From the NCBI GenBank assembly GCA_964017195.1, contig OZ024892.1:9842866-9906865 (forward strand): a DNA stretch of 64,000 nt, in the 5' to 3' direction. The notes under the pieces were generated by a model that saw only the letters and a list, made by a program, of their open reading frames with translations, ran no database searches and had not been told where the DNA came from. This document shows, in pieces, positions 11,465 through 20,700 of this stretch. The stretch comes from Siderastrea radians (Eukaryota > Cnidaria > Anthozoa > Scleractinia > Rhizangiidae). Position 1 is the stretch's first letter. Each line of letters begins with the position of its first letter. Both the position numbers and the translations under genes were made by a program.

Positions 11465-14400
11465 TTAAACCTTTCGCTTCCCGTACCCTTTAATCCCGGT
11501 TCCCGCCCTGTATTTGTTGGCTCTCGCCTCTTTGCATTTTTTCGATTGCAAAATGTTGCGTAATGTTGGGTAATTTTTCCCTTTTTCTCCCGCTTCCCCC
11601 CACCTTAGGGATCCCGCTTCCCGCCCCCTCTTCTCCCGCCTCCCGTACACCTCCCGCCCCTTTCCTCGCGGTCTCCCATCCCCTGTCTCACACCACACTA
11701 ATGTTATTATTTTAGCTTCCTCCGTTTTCGTTTCCACCGCTGAAATCTGTTTAAAAATATACACAATCTAGCTCCGCCTTACACTTACACTTGATCTTTT
11801 TAATCACGGTCGTTTTTTTTTGGAAGTTTTTGCGGCAAAGAAAAAAAAGGACAAGCAAATAAATAAATGAATAAATAAATAAATAAATAAACAAATAAAT
11901 AAATGACACGTTACTTATTTATATCTTATAAATTCTGTGTATGGCAAGAGTAAAATGAACAATTATTCCACAAACATCGAGCCTTACGTGAATCCAAAGG
12001 ATTGGTCAGGTACCTTAAAAGTAATTGGAATGTCGCTTATATTTTTTCAAAGGTTTTCTGCCATTCCGACCAAAGCATAATGAATTTTCCATAACATTTG
12101 AAATGTGTCATTTTTGGTGCCTATTTGTGGTAGATTTTTTCTTCAATAACTGAACTACAAGCTGATCGTATCGTTGATTCCCTCCTGTGGTATCAATTTT
12201 AGTCCATTTTCCCAGTCTAAAGGGCTCAATGTTGTGGAGGGGGTGTATTGCGAACATTTGAAAGGTCGGAAAAGAATAAAGAAATTCCTCACCTAGGAGT
12301 GTGTGTTCAACAGCTCACTTCTCCTGACAGAGTTAGTGCACTCTCAAGCGAACAGTTGATGAAAGTACAAAAAGCTCATCAACTCAGTAGGAGATATCGT
12401 GTCGATGTTTCAGTTATTAACCTTATAGTTAAAAATTTTCTATTACTTGTTTTAGTGGTCGTTTTAAAAGTGATGTTTGCTGAGCACGTTTCACAACCAT
12501 TAACCGAAAGATAACTTTGTTTTTCCATTACCGAATTTTAAGGAAGGAAACAATTGATAAAGCGTAACTGAAACTAATGTAATATTGTTCAATACGTGGC
12601 CATCTTGGTCGCCCATTTGCATTTCCGCAAAAGTTTTTATCACTTTATCTGTTTGTGATGATAGGGAAATTTACTACTCAGGTAATTGAAAGTTGACTGT
12701 TCTTGTTCTTAGTTAAACTGTAATTTAACACAGTAAAAGATTTCATGTTGTACTACAATAAACCACTCAAATTTGCTTAAAGATTTCAGTGTAGTGAATA
12801 GTGTGAGAGGCCCTTAGATGTTGAGTTCTTGACACCTTCATGGAAAAATCATAAGCCATGCGTGAATATATATTAGTCTGTATGTCTTGCTGAATGAGTG
12901 TGTGTAGTGTTTGGTCACGTTTCTGCCATCTAAATAAATTGCGCCAGCTTTTGTTCCCAATATCCCCTCTCAAAAATGAGACGGGCCGTAGCCACGATGA
13001 AACATGATAAAAATTGTAAAACCTTTCTCTTGCTAAGAGTCATCGAATACAAGTTTTCGGCTGCCTGATCTGCGGTGATCTTTCCACCTGTCGAGGACTG
13101 CAGATCAGGCAGTCGAAAGCTCGTATTCGATCATTGTTAGACAGAGAACGGTTATAACATAACTTCACCGCTGTTTTTTTTTGTCTGATAGCTGCGAATC
13201 ACCGACTTTGTGCGCAAACGCAATGTAAATATTCACAAAGCGTGGGGCAAAATTCGTCTCCAATACTTTTTACAAATGTTAAACGCCTTGTTAGCGATTC
13301 TTATGAACCTTAGCAGGAGACTGTAGGCACTATCTTATCTCAAACTGTCAATAAGCTGTATGATTAACAAACGTAATGTTTGGTGGACTGTGCAATTTGC
13401 ATATAAAATCACAAGTTAATTCGAAGAAGATTTCGAGTTTCTTGTTGGAGAAAACAGTTGGTCTGAATTTTTTAGCCATATATCTGTAGTGTAAAATATA
13501 ATTTTTCAGACCTTTGCAGGAATAGAAATAAAATGTAACTAGAGCGTGAACACAAAGGGTAATGTGAGTCGATAATGGTTCGGAGTCTAACACCTGTTTC
13601 TGTGTAAGAATATCTTGCCTGGAAATTAAAATTGTTTATGAATGTCGATCTCTCAATAGAATCCATGAATTGAGATATTCACGTTTTAAGCTTCTTCGAA
13701 AACAACAAATGGGATAAAAACATTGTAAAATCATTGTAGAAATAGCCGATCGAACTTGCAAATAAAAAAAATCTGGATGCGAACTGAAGATTTTGAAGAA
13801 TTGGAACATTATCCGATAGCCCCCTGTAGTCAATTTCGATGTCAATTTTCACAACATTTTCATTAATGGCCCCGGGGAAAGAACAAAAATTTAAATTATT
13901 GTGGTATTGAGAAGAATATTTTTACTTCTGTCTTTTCATAGCAGACAATAGATCCTTTAAGATGCCACAGTGAAAAAAAAGACTGCTTAACTTTTAGGAT
14001 TTCATTCCTTTTTTTGCTGAAGAAGGCTCTTCGAAAGCAGATATTTTAAAAGGCGTTTTAAAGTATTGTGGGTAATTATAAAAGCCGTCCGGATCGGCCT
14101 TCAGAGAAAGAACATTGCGAAGGAAAATCCTCCGATATATACTGATATGTTTTTAGAGGTAACATTGCGCTTAGTTCTGTGCCTTTCGAACTGCCGAGTC
14201 GTGCAGTTGCAAGCTGCCGTCGACGCAACAAATTAAAATCCAGTTTTTACTTGTCTGTTTACATGAATTAGACATGTCGAAACGTCGCAACCGCTAAATG
14301 ATTTCTAAACACATTTTGTTCAGTCTTAATTCATGCTTGGTGTCAGTTTAATATTTAGCTCTCGATTAAAGTTTGCCTAATGGATACCAACCGCAGCGAA

Positions 14401-15297
14401 TACCAAAAACGACATCCTTTTTCTATGATGTCCGAAAATGATTTCCAAAACGTTTTATTGATTAGAATTCTAAAAGTTGCTCTTCTTGGCGGCAGCTTTT
14501 ATCCAGTACTCTGTTTTTACATTGTCTTTGGCTTTGGTTCATTTCATTTTAAGCAGATCGATTTATCAACCCTTAAGTTAGGGTAAACATGTGATATAAA
14601 CCAGCATTAAACTAGTTCAACAATACGCCAGGATCGAAAAAACAAAATACATAGAAAAGAGTAAAATCTGCTTATGGTAAGACAATTTAACGAGAACGGA
14701 AGCTCGACTCGTACTGCATTAAAGCAGCCACAAAATAAACTCAGTTTCAGAGCTGCGTTAATTAACATTAGTATATGTATGCACATTCATGGTGTTTTTA
14801 GTGTTGTTACTATGTGTGGACGTAATCTATTTTTTTGCTCTCGATATCTTACATGAAGATGCTTAGTTTTTCTGTTTAGTTATGTTCTAGTTTGGAGAGT
14901 TTATCAGTCGAGTTGCGTTGTTTATCGATCCGTCTTTATCAGACAGCGTCGATTAAATAATAATAATGTAAAAAAAACGTACCTGTTGTTCATCGATGCC
15001 CCAGAATCCTAGCTCTTCTTCAAAAAGTGGCCCGCAAGCATCGGAGGGGCAGTGCAGTCTTCCAGTGCGGTAAAAATTCAGTATTTGTGCAAACACACCC
15101 GGGTGTCTGTCGAAGAAGTACTCATCTTTGGAAGAGTCGTACTCAGGGGACTTTGCCACGGTTGTGTGGTGCTCTCCGAGATAAGAGAGTCTGGTGTCTG
15201 GGATCGTTTTCAGCGTGCTTAAGTAGGTTTCGTGTCGTACTCCTCCAACGTTTAGAACGATTCGGTTGGAGCTTTTCTTTGCCTTGCCAGACGGCAT
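6276..15297 (-). CDS. Shaw/Kv3-type voltage-gated K+ channel gene 1 (five coding exons)
   Basis: Joined coding exons: 15297-14983, 11315-11094, 10186-9659, 8716-8161 and 7741-6276, about 1028 aa. All junctions use AG acceptors and GT donors and keep frame. Domains in order: T1 tetramerisation domain (about 12-125) with the Kv2-4 zinc signature HX5CX20CC, which is completed only across the exon 1/2 junction; T1-S1 linker; S1-S5 (about 180-330); pore with TMTT/VGYGE split by an intron; S6 (about 370-395); then a long, Ser-rich cytoplasmic tail of about 600 aa. It should form or join a tetrameric plasma-membrane K+ channel. Oddities: S4 keeps only K281, R284 and K290, with Gln287 in place of an Arg; the filter is GYGE; and the S6 PXP hinge reads PVS. 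It may therefore be a modulatory or silent subunit. T1 wording ([15 protein letters not shown]) points to the Shaw (Kv3) group. Confidence 0.85.
7742..8160 (-). other. Kv gene 1 intron 4 with a palindromic MITE
   Basis: The donor GTAAGC is at 8160 and the acceptor AG at 7742-7743. An imperfect inverted repeat occupies 7941-8031 (listed separately). No coding sequence is seen. Confidence 0.7.
7941..8031. repeat. Palindromic MITE-like repeat in intron
   Basis: The arms 7941-7970 and 8004-8031 pair over most of their length (core GCGCAGACGTC / GACGTCTGCGC). An inner hairpin (TCCACGC/GCGTGGA) lies between them. Confidence 0.65.
8161..8716 (-). CDS. Kv gene 1, coding exon 4 (filter, S6, start of tail)
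   Basis: The exon opens exactly at the K+ filter: after the acceptor (TTTATCAG) it reads V-G-Y-G-E, and the previous exon ends in T-M-T-T. S6 follows ([18 protein letters not shown]); its hinge is PVS (residues 386-388) where most Kv channels have PVP. A basic Ser-rich stretch ([20 protein letters not shown]) forms the proximal tail. The donor CAAG/GTAAGC gives phase 1. Confidence 0.9.
8717..9658 (-). other. Kv gene 1 intron 3 with minisatellite
   Basis: A phase-0 intron between TMTT and VGYG. It holds a degenerate 10-bp repeat at 9485-9650 immediately downstream of the donor, and a structured motif at 8999-9043 (inverted GAGCGTTAGGCC / GGGCTAACGCTC). Confidence 0.7.
9485..9650. repeat. Degenerate minisatellite, about 10-bp unit (ACGCATCATGA-like)
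   Basis: Units such as ACGCATCATGA, ACGCACTATGA and ACGCATCAAGG recur at 10-11-bp spacing for about 165 bases, decaying towards the exon 3 donor at 9658. Confidence 0.75.
9659..10186 (-). CDS. Kv gene 1, coding exon 3 (S1-S5 and pore helix)
   Basis: This 528-bp exon (176 codons, phase 0 at both ends) runs from the acceptor TTTTGCAG to the donor GTTAGT. It encodes S1 ([15 protein letters not shown]), S2 with WFTMD, S3, S4, the S4-S5 linker and S5 ([18 protein letters not shown]), and the pore helix ([11 protein letters not shown]). S4 (276-297) keeps only three basic residues on the 3-residue register: K281, R284 and K290, with V278, Q287 and Y293 at positions that are Arg in Shaker. The voltage sensor therefore looks weakened. 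Confidence 0.9.
10187..11093 (-). other. Kv gene 1 intron 2
   Basis: A phase-0 intron (donor GTGAGA at 11093, acceptor TTTTGCAG at 10187). It is AT-rich and I see nothing else in it that I can support. Confidence 0.6.
11094..11315 (-). CDS. Kv gene 1, coding exon 2 (T1-S1 linker)
   Basis: A 74-codon exon found from its splice sites. The acceptor GTGACAG is followed by V-E-T-C-C-W, the conserved end of Kv2-4 T1 domains, and the exon ends [17 protein letters not shown] just before S1, at the donor AAG/GTGAGA. Joined to exon 1 it places CC exactly 20 residues after the upstream Cys of the zinc site, which independently confirms the join. The linker is acidic. Confidence 0.85.
11413..11464 (+). 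repeat. GGGCGGT heptamer tandem array
   Basis: About seven direct copies of GGGCGGT follow a G-run. This strand meets the G-quadruplex pattern (many GGG tracts). The pre-mRNA of Kv gene 1 carries the C-rich complement, about 100 bases upstream of the exon 2 acceptor. Confidence 0.9.
11858..11905 (+). repeat. AAAT microsatellite
   Basis: About 11 imperfect units of AAAT, interrupted by AATGA and AACA variants. Confidence 0.85.
13042..13131. repeat. Palindromic repeat, 32-bp arms
   Basis: The arms 13042-13073 and 13100-13131 are reverse complements with few mismatches (outer ATCGAATAC/GTATTCGAT, inner GCCTGATCTGC/GCAGATCAGGC); the loop is 26 bases. It is probably a foldback MITE. Confidence 0.75.
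14983..15297 (-). CDS. Kv gene 1, coding exon 1 (T1 domain)
   Basis: The ATG at 15297 is preceded by an in-frame TGA, so the start is firm unless a spliced leader adds codons. It encodes 105 residues: the [11 protein letters not shown]1 motif, [28 protein letters not shown], then HCPSDAC (first part of the Zn site) and [17 protein letters not shown]. The donor is CAG/GTACGT. The wording is closest to Shaw/Kv3 T1 domains. Confidence 0.92.
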
Positions 15298-16598
15298 GTT
15301 TCAGTGAAACTGCCTTCCTTGAAAAACCTGCCACAAAAATAAAGCAGCCGTTATGAGACTGAGGCGTCTGTGGAACTGATTAGATATTTCTCCGCTTACA
15401 CCGAGATTAATTTTTTTTCAACACATCTTTGTTACTACATTGGCAGACTCGGATTCATTCAGATTTCACGTTACTCACTTTTGCTTACTCCTACGTCTCA
15501 GTCTTTCCCAAATAATGGTTCTCAGCCTTTCAGCCGTACAAGTTACGAAAGAACATCGCAAGTTTTAACAATAACCTTGTGCAGCCTTAATTCGCATTGT
15601 GTTTTTAGCGTTGTCTATCTCAGTCAACGACAGCTTTCGAAAGTTTAAATTATTCCTCTTTTCTCAAGCTGTTTTTCGCAGAAATTAAATGATTAAAAGC
15701 GGTTCTTGAGCCCTTGGCCAATCACGTTTCGTCTTATGACGTTCTCAGATGACGGTGATATTTCAAAATTATGTCACGAAGGAACAAATATTCTCTTTCC
15801 ATCTGCCTTCAGTCGTCAATCATAAGGGCGCCAAAACGCGTGTCAAATGTCTCCATGTCGTCGATCTCCGTTAAATTTAATATTGTCGAGCTTCATGTGT
15901 GTAATTGCTTCTTGATCAATATTAAAAACACCTTGTGCGCATAATTTGTGGCCGGCAAAAACAATCGTTAGACATGTGCGCAGTGCTCCTTTATTTTCGA
16001 TTGTTTTGAGTACAAGCAAAAGTAGGTCGTGCGCAAGGTGATTGTGAAAGCGATTCAACCTCAAATCATATCATTTGACCATGACAATATCTCTGTTCTG
16101 ATTGGCTGACATGGGTGAGTTACGGTACCCGTATCACCTCTTATGTTATTCGATAACATTTTAATGTTTGTAAGCGCGGGTTTAAGGTGACTAATAAAGT
16201 GCGCCCCACACGTTATGGTTTTTTAATGCGGATATTAAGTGCTTTCAAACACTTCCGAAGATACCCTGTATATTCCGGATGTGAGAATATTTGGTGCCTT
16301 CATGTTCCAAAGACATCCGATATATTTGTTTCTGAAATCTTTCAAGTATATTCCAAAATGTCGTAAAGTTGATGAGTAACTGGAACTTCATTTTCTTGAC
16401 TGCAAGTTGTGTTGTCAGGAACAATTATAATGTTGTATTAAATATATAGATACGCATGAAATATGTACAAGTATATAGATACACATGTACAAATGGTTGG
16501 ACGGTAGCAGGGTAGTTTAGACAAATGTAAGGAATATTAGCCAGTTTCAAATTAGTAGTAATATATTCTTACTTTATAGCTTGCTGAATTAAAAGTTA

Positions 16599-16935
16599 GG
16601 GCTTCCACAGACAAGACAACTAATTCTGTCCAATGCAAGCATTCCACACACTGGAGTGTTAGTTGTCGACTAAGTCAGGCCAGCGACAGCTGGGAACTTA
16701 AGTTCACTACGCATGCTCGTATTAAAAACGCAGTACGTGAGCTCGCAGTGAAGATAGTTGTCGACAACTAAACCAATCATTCCCACACACAACGAAGCAG
16801 TTTCCCTTTTCGAAGAGGGAAACTGCCTAGTTGTCGACTGCTATCAATTTAGCTTTAAGGTGTCGACAACTAATCTCACACACAGCGTTTTAAGTTGTCG
16901 ATAACATTAACTAAATGTTTAGTCTGTGGAGGCCC
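16599..16935. mobile_element. MITE with GGGCTTCCACAGAC termini
   Basis: The terminal inverted repeats are GGGCTTCCACAGAC (16599-16612) and GTCTGTGGAGGCCC (16922-16935). The interior holds several copies of the motif GTTGTCGAC in both orientations and a perfect hairpin GCAGTTTCCCTTTTCG/CGAAGAGGGAAACTGC (about 16796-16828). No coding sequence. The target duplication is not clear. Confidence 0.65.
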
Positions 16936-16979
16936 ATAACTGTCCGGCTTGGCCGCAAAGAATATAAGGTTACAAAATA

Positions 16980-17236
16980 GTCCAGTTTTGACTTCACCAA
17001 GACCGCGGGATAAAAAGACGAAAGACTCATTTATACAGGGTGAGTCTCAATCTGAAGTAAAGTATTAACAAGTACCGGCTGGAAAATGCTGAATTTTAAA
17101 TATAAAAAAATTCACAGAGTTGTGAATAGTTCATCTTCTCGCTGGTATTTTTGAATATTTTATTTCAGATTGAGAGTAGCCCTGTATTAAAGCGTCTTTT
17201 CGTCTTCCAGCGGACTTGGTTAACTCAAAACTGGAC
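16980..17236. mobile_element. Foldback MITE, about 80-bp arms
   Basis: The arms 16980-17062 and about 17152-17236 are imperfect reverse complements (outer GTCCAGTTTTGA/TCAAAACTGGAC; inner CTCAATCTGAA/TTCAGATTGAG), separated by about 90 bases. It lies just 70 bp left of the Polinton. Confidence 0.75.
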
Positions 17237-17261
17237 TTAGGAGGTGACAATTTCGCCATCT

Positions 17262-17305
17262 TTAACCCTTTCATTCCCAGAGTCAGTTCTGGAAACATTA
17301 AGGTA
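17262..17305. repeat. Left half of a MITE split by the Polinton
   Basis: TTAACCCTTTCATTCCC at 17262 is matched in inverted orientation by GGGAGTGAAAGGGTTAA at 32521-32536, beyond the Polinton's right end. Removing the Polinton and one AAGGTA copy leaves a roughly 206-bp element with these termini, so the Polinton landed inside an older repeat. Confidence 0.6.
17300..17305 (+). repeat. Target site duplication AAGGTA (left)
   Basis: Identical to 32369-32374. Six-base duplications are the hallmark of Polinton integrase-mediated insertion. Confidence 0.95.
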
Positions 17306-17740
17306 AGTAGTTTAGGAAATGGGGCTACCAGCGCACTAGTCAAATCTTCAGTCAAATTTAACTGAAAGTTTTTCCAGTTAAATTCTCAAAATTTTCACCA
17401 AATTTTTCGTGAGCGTGCGAGAACACCTGTCAAATCTTCACCTAAATTTAACTGAAAGCACCCCCTCCAGTTTCAAATCTTCAGTCAAATTTAACTGAAA
17501 GCGCCCCCAGTCACAAATCTTTACATACATTTTTCCTAGATTTGTGACTGATAAAAGCACGAGCGCCCCAGTCACAAATCTTCACCTAAATTTGACTGAA
17601 AAATATTCAAAGTCTATTATGACCGTAAGCATAACTTGTTACACCATTTTTATGAATATATCTTTTATCATCGAAGCAGCTGAGTGATATTTTATTCACC
17701 ACATAGCTACCAATTTGGTGTTTTTCACTTTTAATTAGTC
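17306..17740 (+). repeat. Polinton left terminal inverted repeat (435 bp)
   Basis: It is the reverse complement of 31934-32368. The only differences I found by eye are three substitutions near the inner edge (17719-17724 region). The outer 300 bp contain repeated units of the form CAAATCTTCA(GT/CC)(C/T)AAATTTAACTGAAAG at about 17340, 17430, 17474 and 17573. The inner 134 bp are the 3' end of the PolB gene. Confidence 0.95.
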
Positions 17741-20700
17741 TCATCGTGTGACGCATCTGTTTTTTATTGAAAAGCGTATCTTTGTAATTGTCGTGTTGTA
17801 TTTTTTGTTTTATCACATTCTTTTTTATTCCCTTTGCTGTGCGACTTTCCTGTTTATTGTCTTTCATGTAAGAATACATTTTTGACCTCAAACCAACAAA
17901 CTCCACAATTGGGATTCCTGCTGCTTCGTCCTTGAATTTACCAATGACTTTCTTGTTTGAGTTATCAAAAAACGGGCTATTCTTTGGATAATCACTGTTA
18001 TCGAAAAGATGTTTGTCTTTCCAAAAATCTTGATAAACATCATCTGCTTCAATTTCATAGGTCAGACTGTCAGTATCTGTGAACAGCAACCGAGCTTTGT
18101 CATCATACTGACTTTTGATGTAATTGTAATGAAAATCATACATCAATGTTTTTGATAAGTCTAGGATGCACATTCCAACATATGCCGGTCTGTTCAATTT
18201 CAAAGTTGGTTTAATTTTATGAACAGCGACTAAATCCTCATTAAATATTTTGCTGCTTATGAAACTCGGTTTACTGGCCCACTTCGAAAGTTTTTCTTTA
18301 TCAGTCACAAGTCTGATGTCCTGGCGCTTTCTCAGATTCTCCATCGTCTTTCCGAACACCGAATTGTTCATCAACTTGAAAAAATCCTTTTCAAAAGAGT
18401 TCTTTGCCTCTGCTCTCTTTTTTGTGTTAAAATCGATGTAAGGTTTCAACCATGGACTCTGATTGAATTCGAGAGCTCTATGAATCTTTGTTAGTTTCAA
18501 CCCCAAAGACATATAGAGTTGTAAGTTGCGATAATGCAAAACATATCTCTCTTTATTTGACAACGTCGGCACCAACTTTTTAACCAGTCCAACCTTTACT
18601 TTAAATTTTTCAGCAATTTCTCGACAATAAGGTGACAACATATCTTCAGTTACTTTGATTTTTTCTGCTGCCAGCGGATAGTCGTTGTGGAGATCATGCA
18701 ACTCCTGTGGATATTCCAAATCAACCTCCAATATCAATCCTTTTTCAGACTCATCATTATACTTGGATAAATCCACCTCTTTTTCAGTCAACCATTCAAA
18801 CCCACCTGTTGGAAGATATTGAATCATTGCCCAACCATATAGATTGTTTGCATCCAGATACATGATGTATTTTGATACCTCCTCCGGATTGTAGTTTTCC
18901 ATATACTTGTTGTTTGCCTTTCCATATCGATTGGCAATGTAACTGATCCCCCCACGCATACCTTTTTCAATGAATTGAAACATATCAACATCACTAATCA
19001 ACTCCAATTCAGTTTCTGTCATTTTCAACATTGCATCCCAACTCAGACCGGGTGCTGTGAAATAATGAGCAGGATCCAATCCATAGTATTGTTGACATGC
19101 TTTGCGGAAATTTTCAAAAACATCAGTCAACAACAAAATATCCGATTTGAGATATAGATCGTGATACTCTCCCATTGATGATAGACCAAATTCGTTCCAA
19201 ACATTCTGTGCATGTTGATACTCTTCATCTGTGATATGTTCATTATTCATAATACTGAAAAAATCTTCTTTCTTCGGCAACCTTTTTTCCTCAAACTTTT
19301 CAAAACTATTCATATAATCATAAGGATAGACACCTTTCTTTGTCATCAAACTCAATTGTTCACCTTGAAATACTTGCCCCGTGTGTTTGAACGCTTCAGC
19401 AGGAAGATTATTCACCAAATTACTTAATGACGAGCTCATGAATTGAAAGCTGTCGATGAACACAAGGTGTCGACCCAACATGAAGGCCATGTATTTCTCC
19501 ATATTACAGGGAATGACATTTATGCTCATCTCATGTTTCTTTCCTTCTTTATCAAAATACGCATTCTTTTTCACAATATCACCAATCTCTTGCATTATAA
19601 AGTGACTGTCATACCCCTTGAGATTGTGAAACACCACAGGTATTTTATTAGTTAATGAGTAATTTAGATTACATTCTTGGTGAGCTGAGCCTCTGTATTT
19701 GCCGGTGACATGACAGTGATCTCTTACTTTAACATCACCTGTGATATAAGGTATATTGCAGATGTGGCATTCTTTAGCTCTTTGGAAACTTTCCTCATCC
19801 TCATCTGTCATTTCGAGAGGTTTTGAGAAGTGTTCGTCTACAACCTTTTGACAGTATTTAACTTCGGCCAACATATCCTCCATGAACTTATGGACAGCTT
19901 TTTCTCCTCTGAAGACTTTAATTGGTTTTGAAAATTTATCGTCATAACAACATACAACTTTATAACCGTATCCACAATCAATATGTTTTTGATATTGTTC
20001 GGTGTGAGATTTTTGTGGAGCTTTCTCACCAACTTTTTCAGTAATAGCTTCAAAATCAGCATAAATCACGAAATGTGCCGGTAACTCTTTACGATAATTT
20101 ATGAATTCAATTGTTGATCCAGGTTCTGGCATTTCAATGGCTTGTTTCCCATTAATTTCAACACAATCGACTTTGTGTTTTTCAAGATGCTCTTTTGAGC
20201 TTAAACATTGGAGACAGTACATACAGAAATGCTTTCTTTCCTTGTGCTTCGTTTGATTGTACATAAATTTATTGAAATCCTTTATTAAACAATAATGTTT
20301 CACATCTCCTTCGGTTATTAAGAGCAGATTCAAACAAGAGTCAAACTTTTCTTTTGAAAGGTAAATCGGATACTTTTGCCCTTCCTCATAACCGAAGACA
20401 TTGACACGAATATTATTCTGTTTCTCTATTTTGTTGTATTGTTTTACAGAAACGGGAAACTCAATTCCCGAGTAATCCAATTTTTCTACATATTTTTTAT
20501 CACACTCTTTTATTCTCTGTGGATCTTTATTCTGTGGCAAGAGGTGACGAATGTGGCACCAACGAAAACATTCATCATCATTATTTTTCATGTTTATAAT
20601 CCCTTTAGCTGGGTTCCGCAGCTCTTTGGGTAATGGAATAGATGAAGAACCTCTGAGTGGTCTGTACATTACAACATTGATGAAATGACCATCAACTGAT

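Larger units (their letters stand above)
11316..14982 (-). other. Kv gene 1 intron 1 with simple repeats and a palindrome
   Basis: A 3.7-kb phase-0 intron (donor GTACGT at 14982). It contains the GGGCGGT array (11413-11464), a C-rich segment (11580-11690), an AAAT microsatellite (about 11858-11905) and the 32-bp-arm palindrome at 13042-13131. No alternative exon could be supported. Confidence 0.6.
15298..17305. other. Upstream region of Kv gene 1, rich in MITEs
   Basis: This is the 2-kb 5' flank of Kv gene 1, up to the Polinton insertion. It holds two palindromic elements (16599-16935 and 16980-17236) and half of a third one, split by the Polinton. The promoter must be here or further upstream; I cannot point to it. 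Confidence 0.5.

Noticed and set aside
17330..17610. CRISPR-like array
   Set aside because: The repeats lie inside a terminal inverted repeat and are degenerate with irregular spacing, in a eukaryotic genome.
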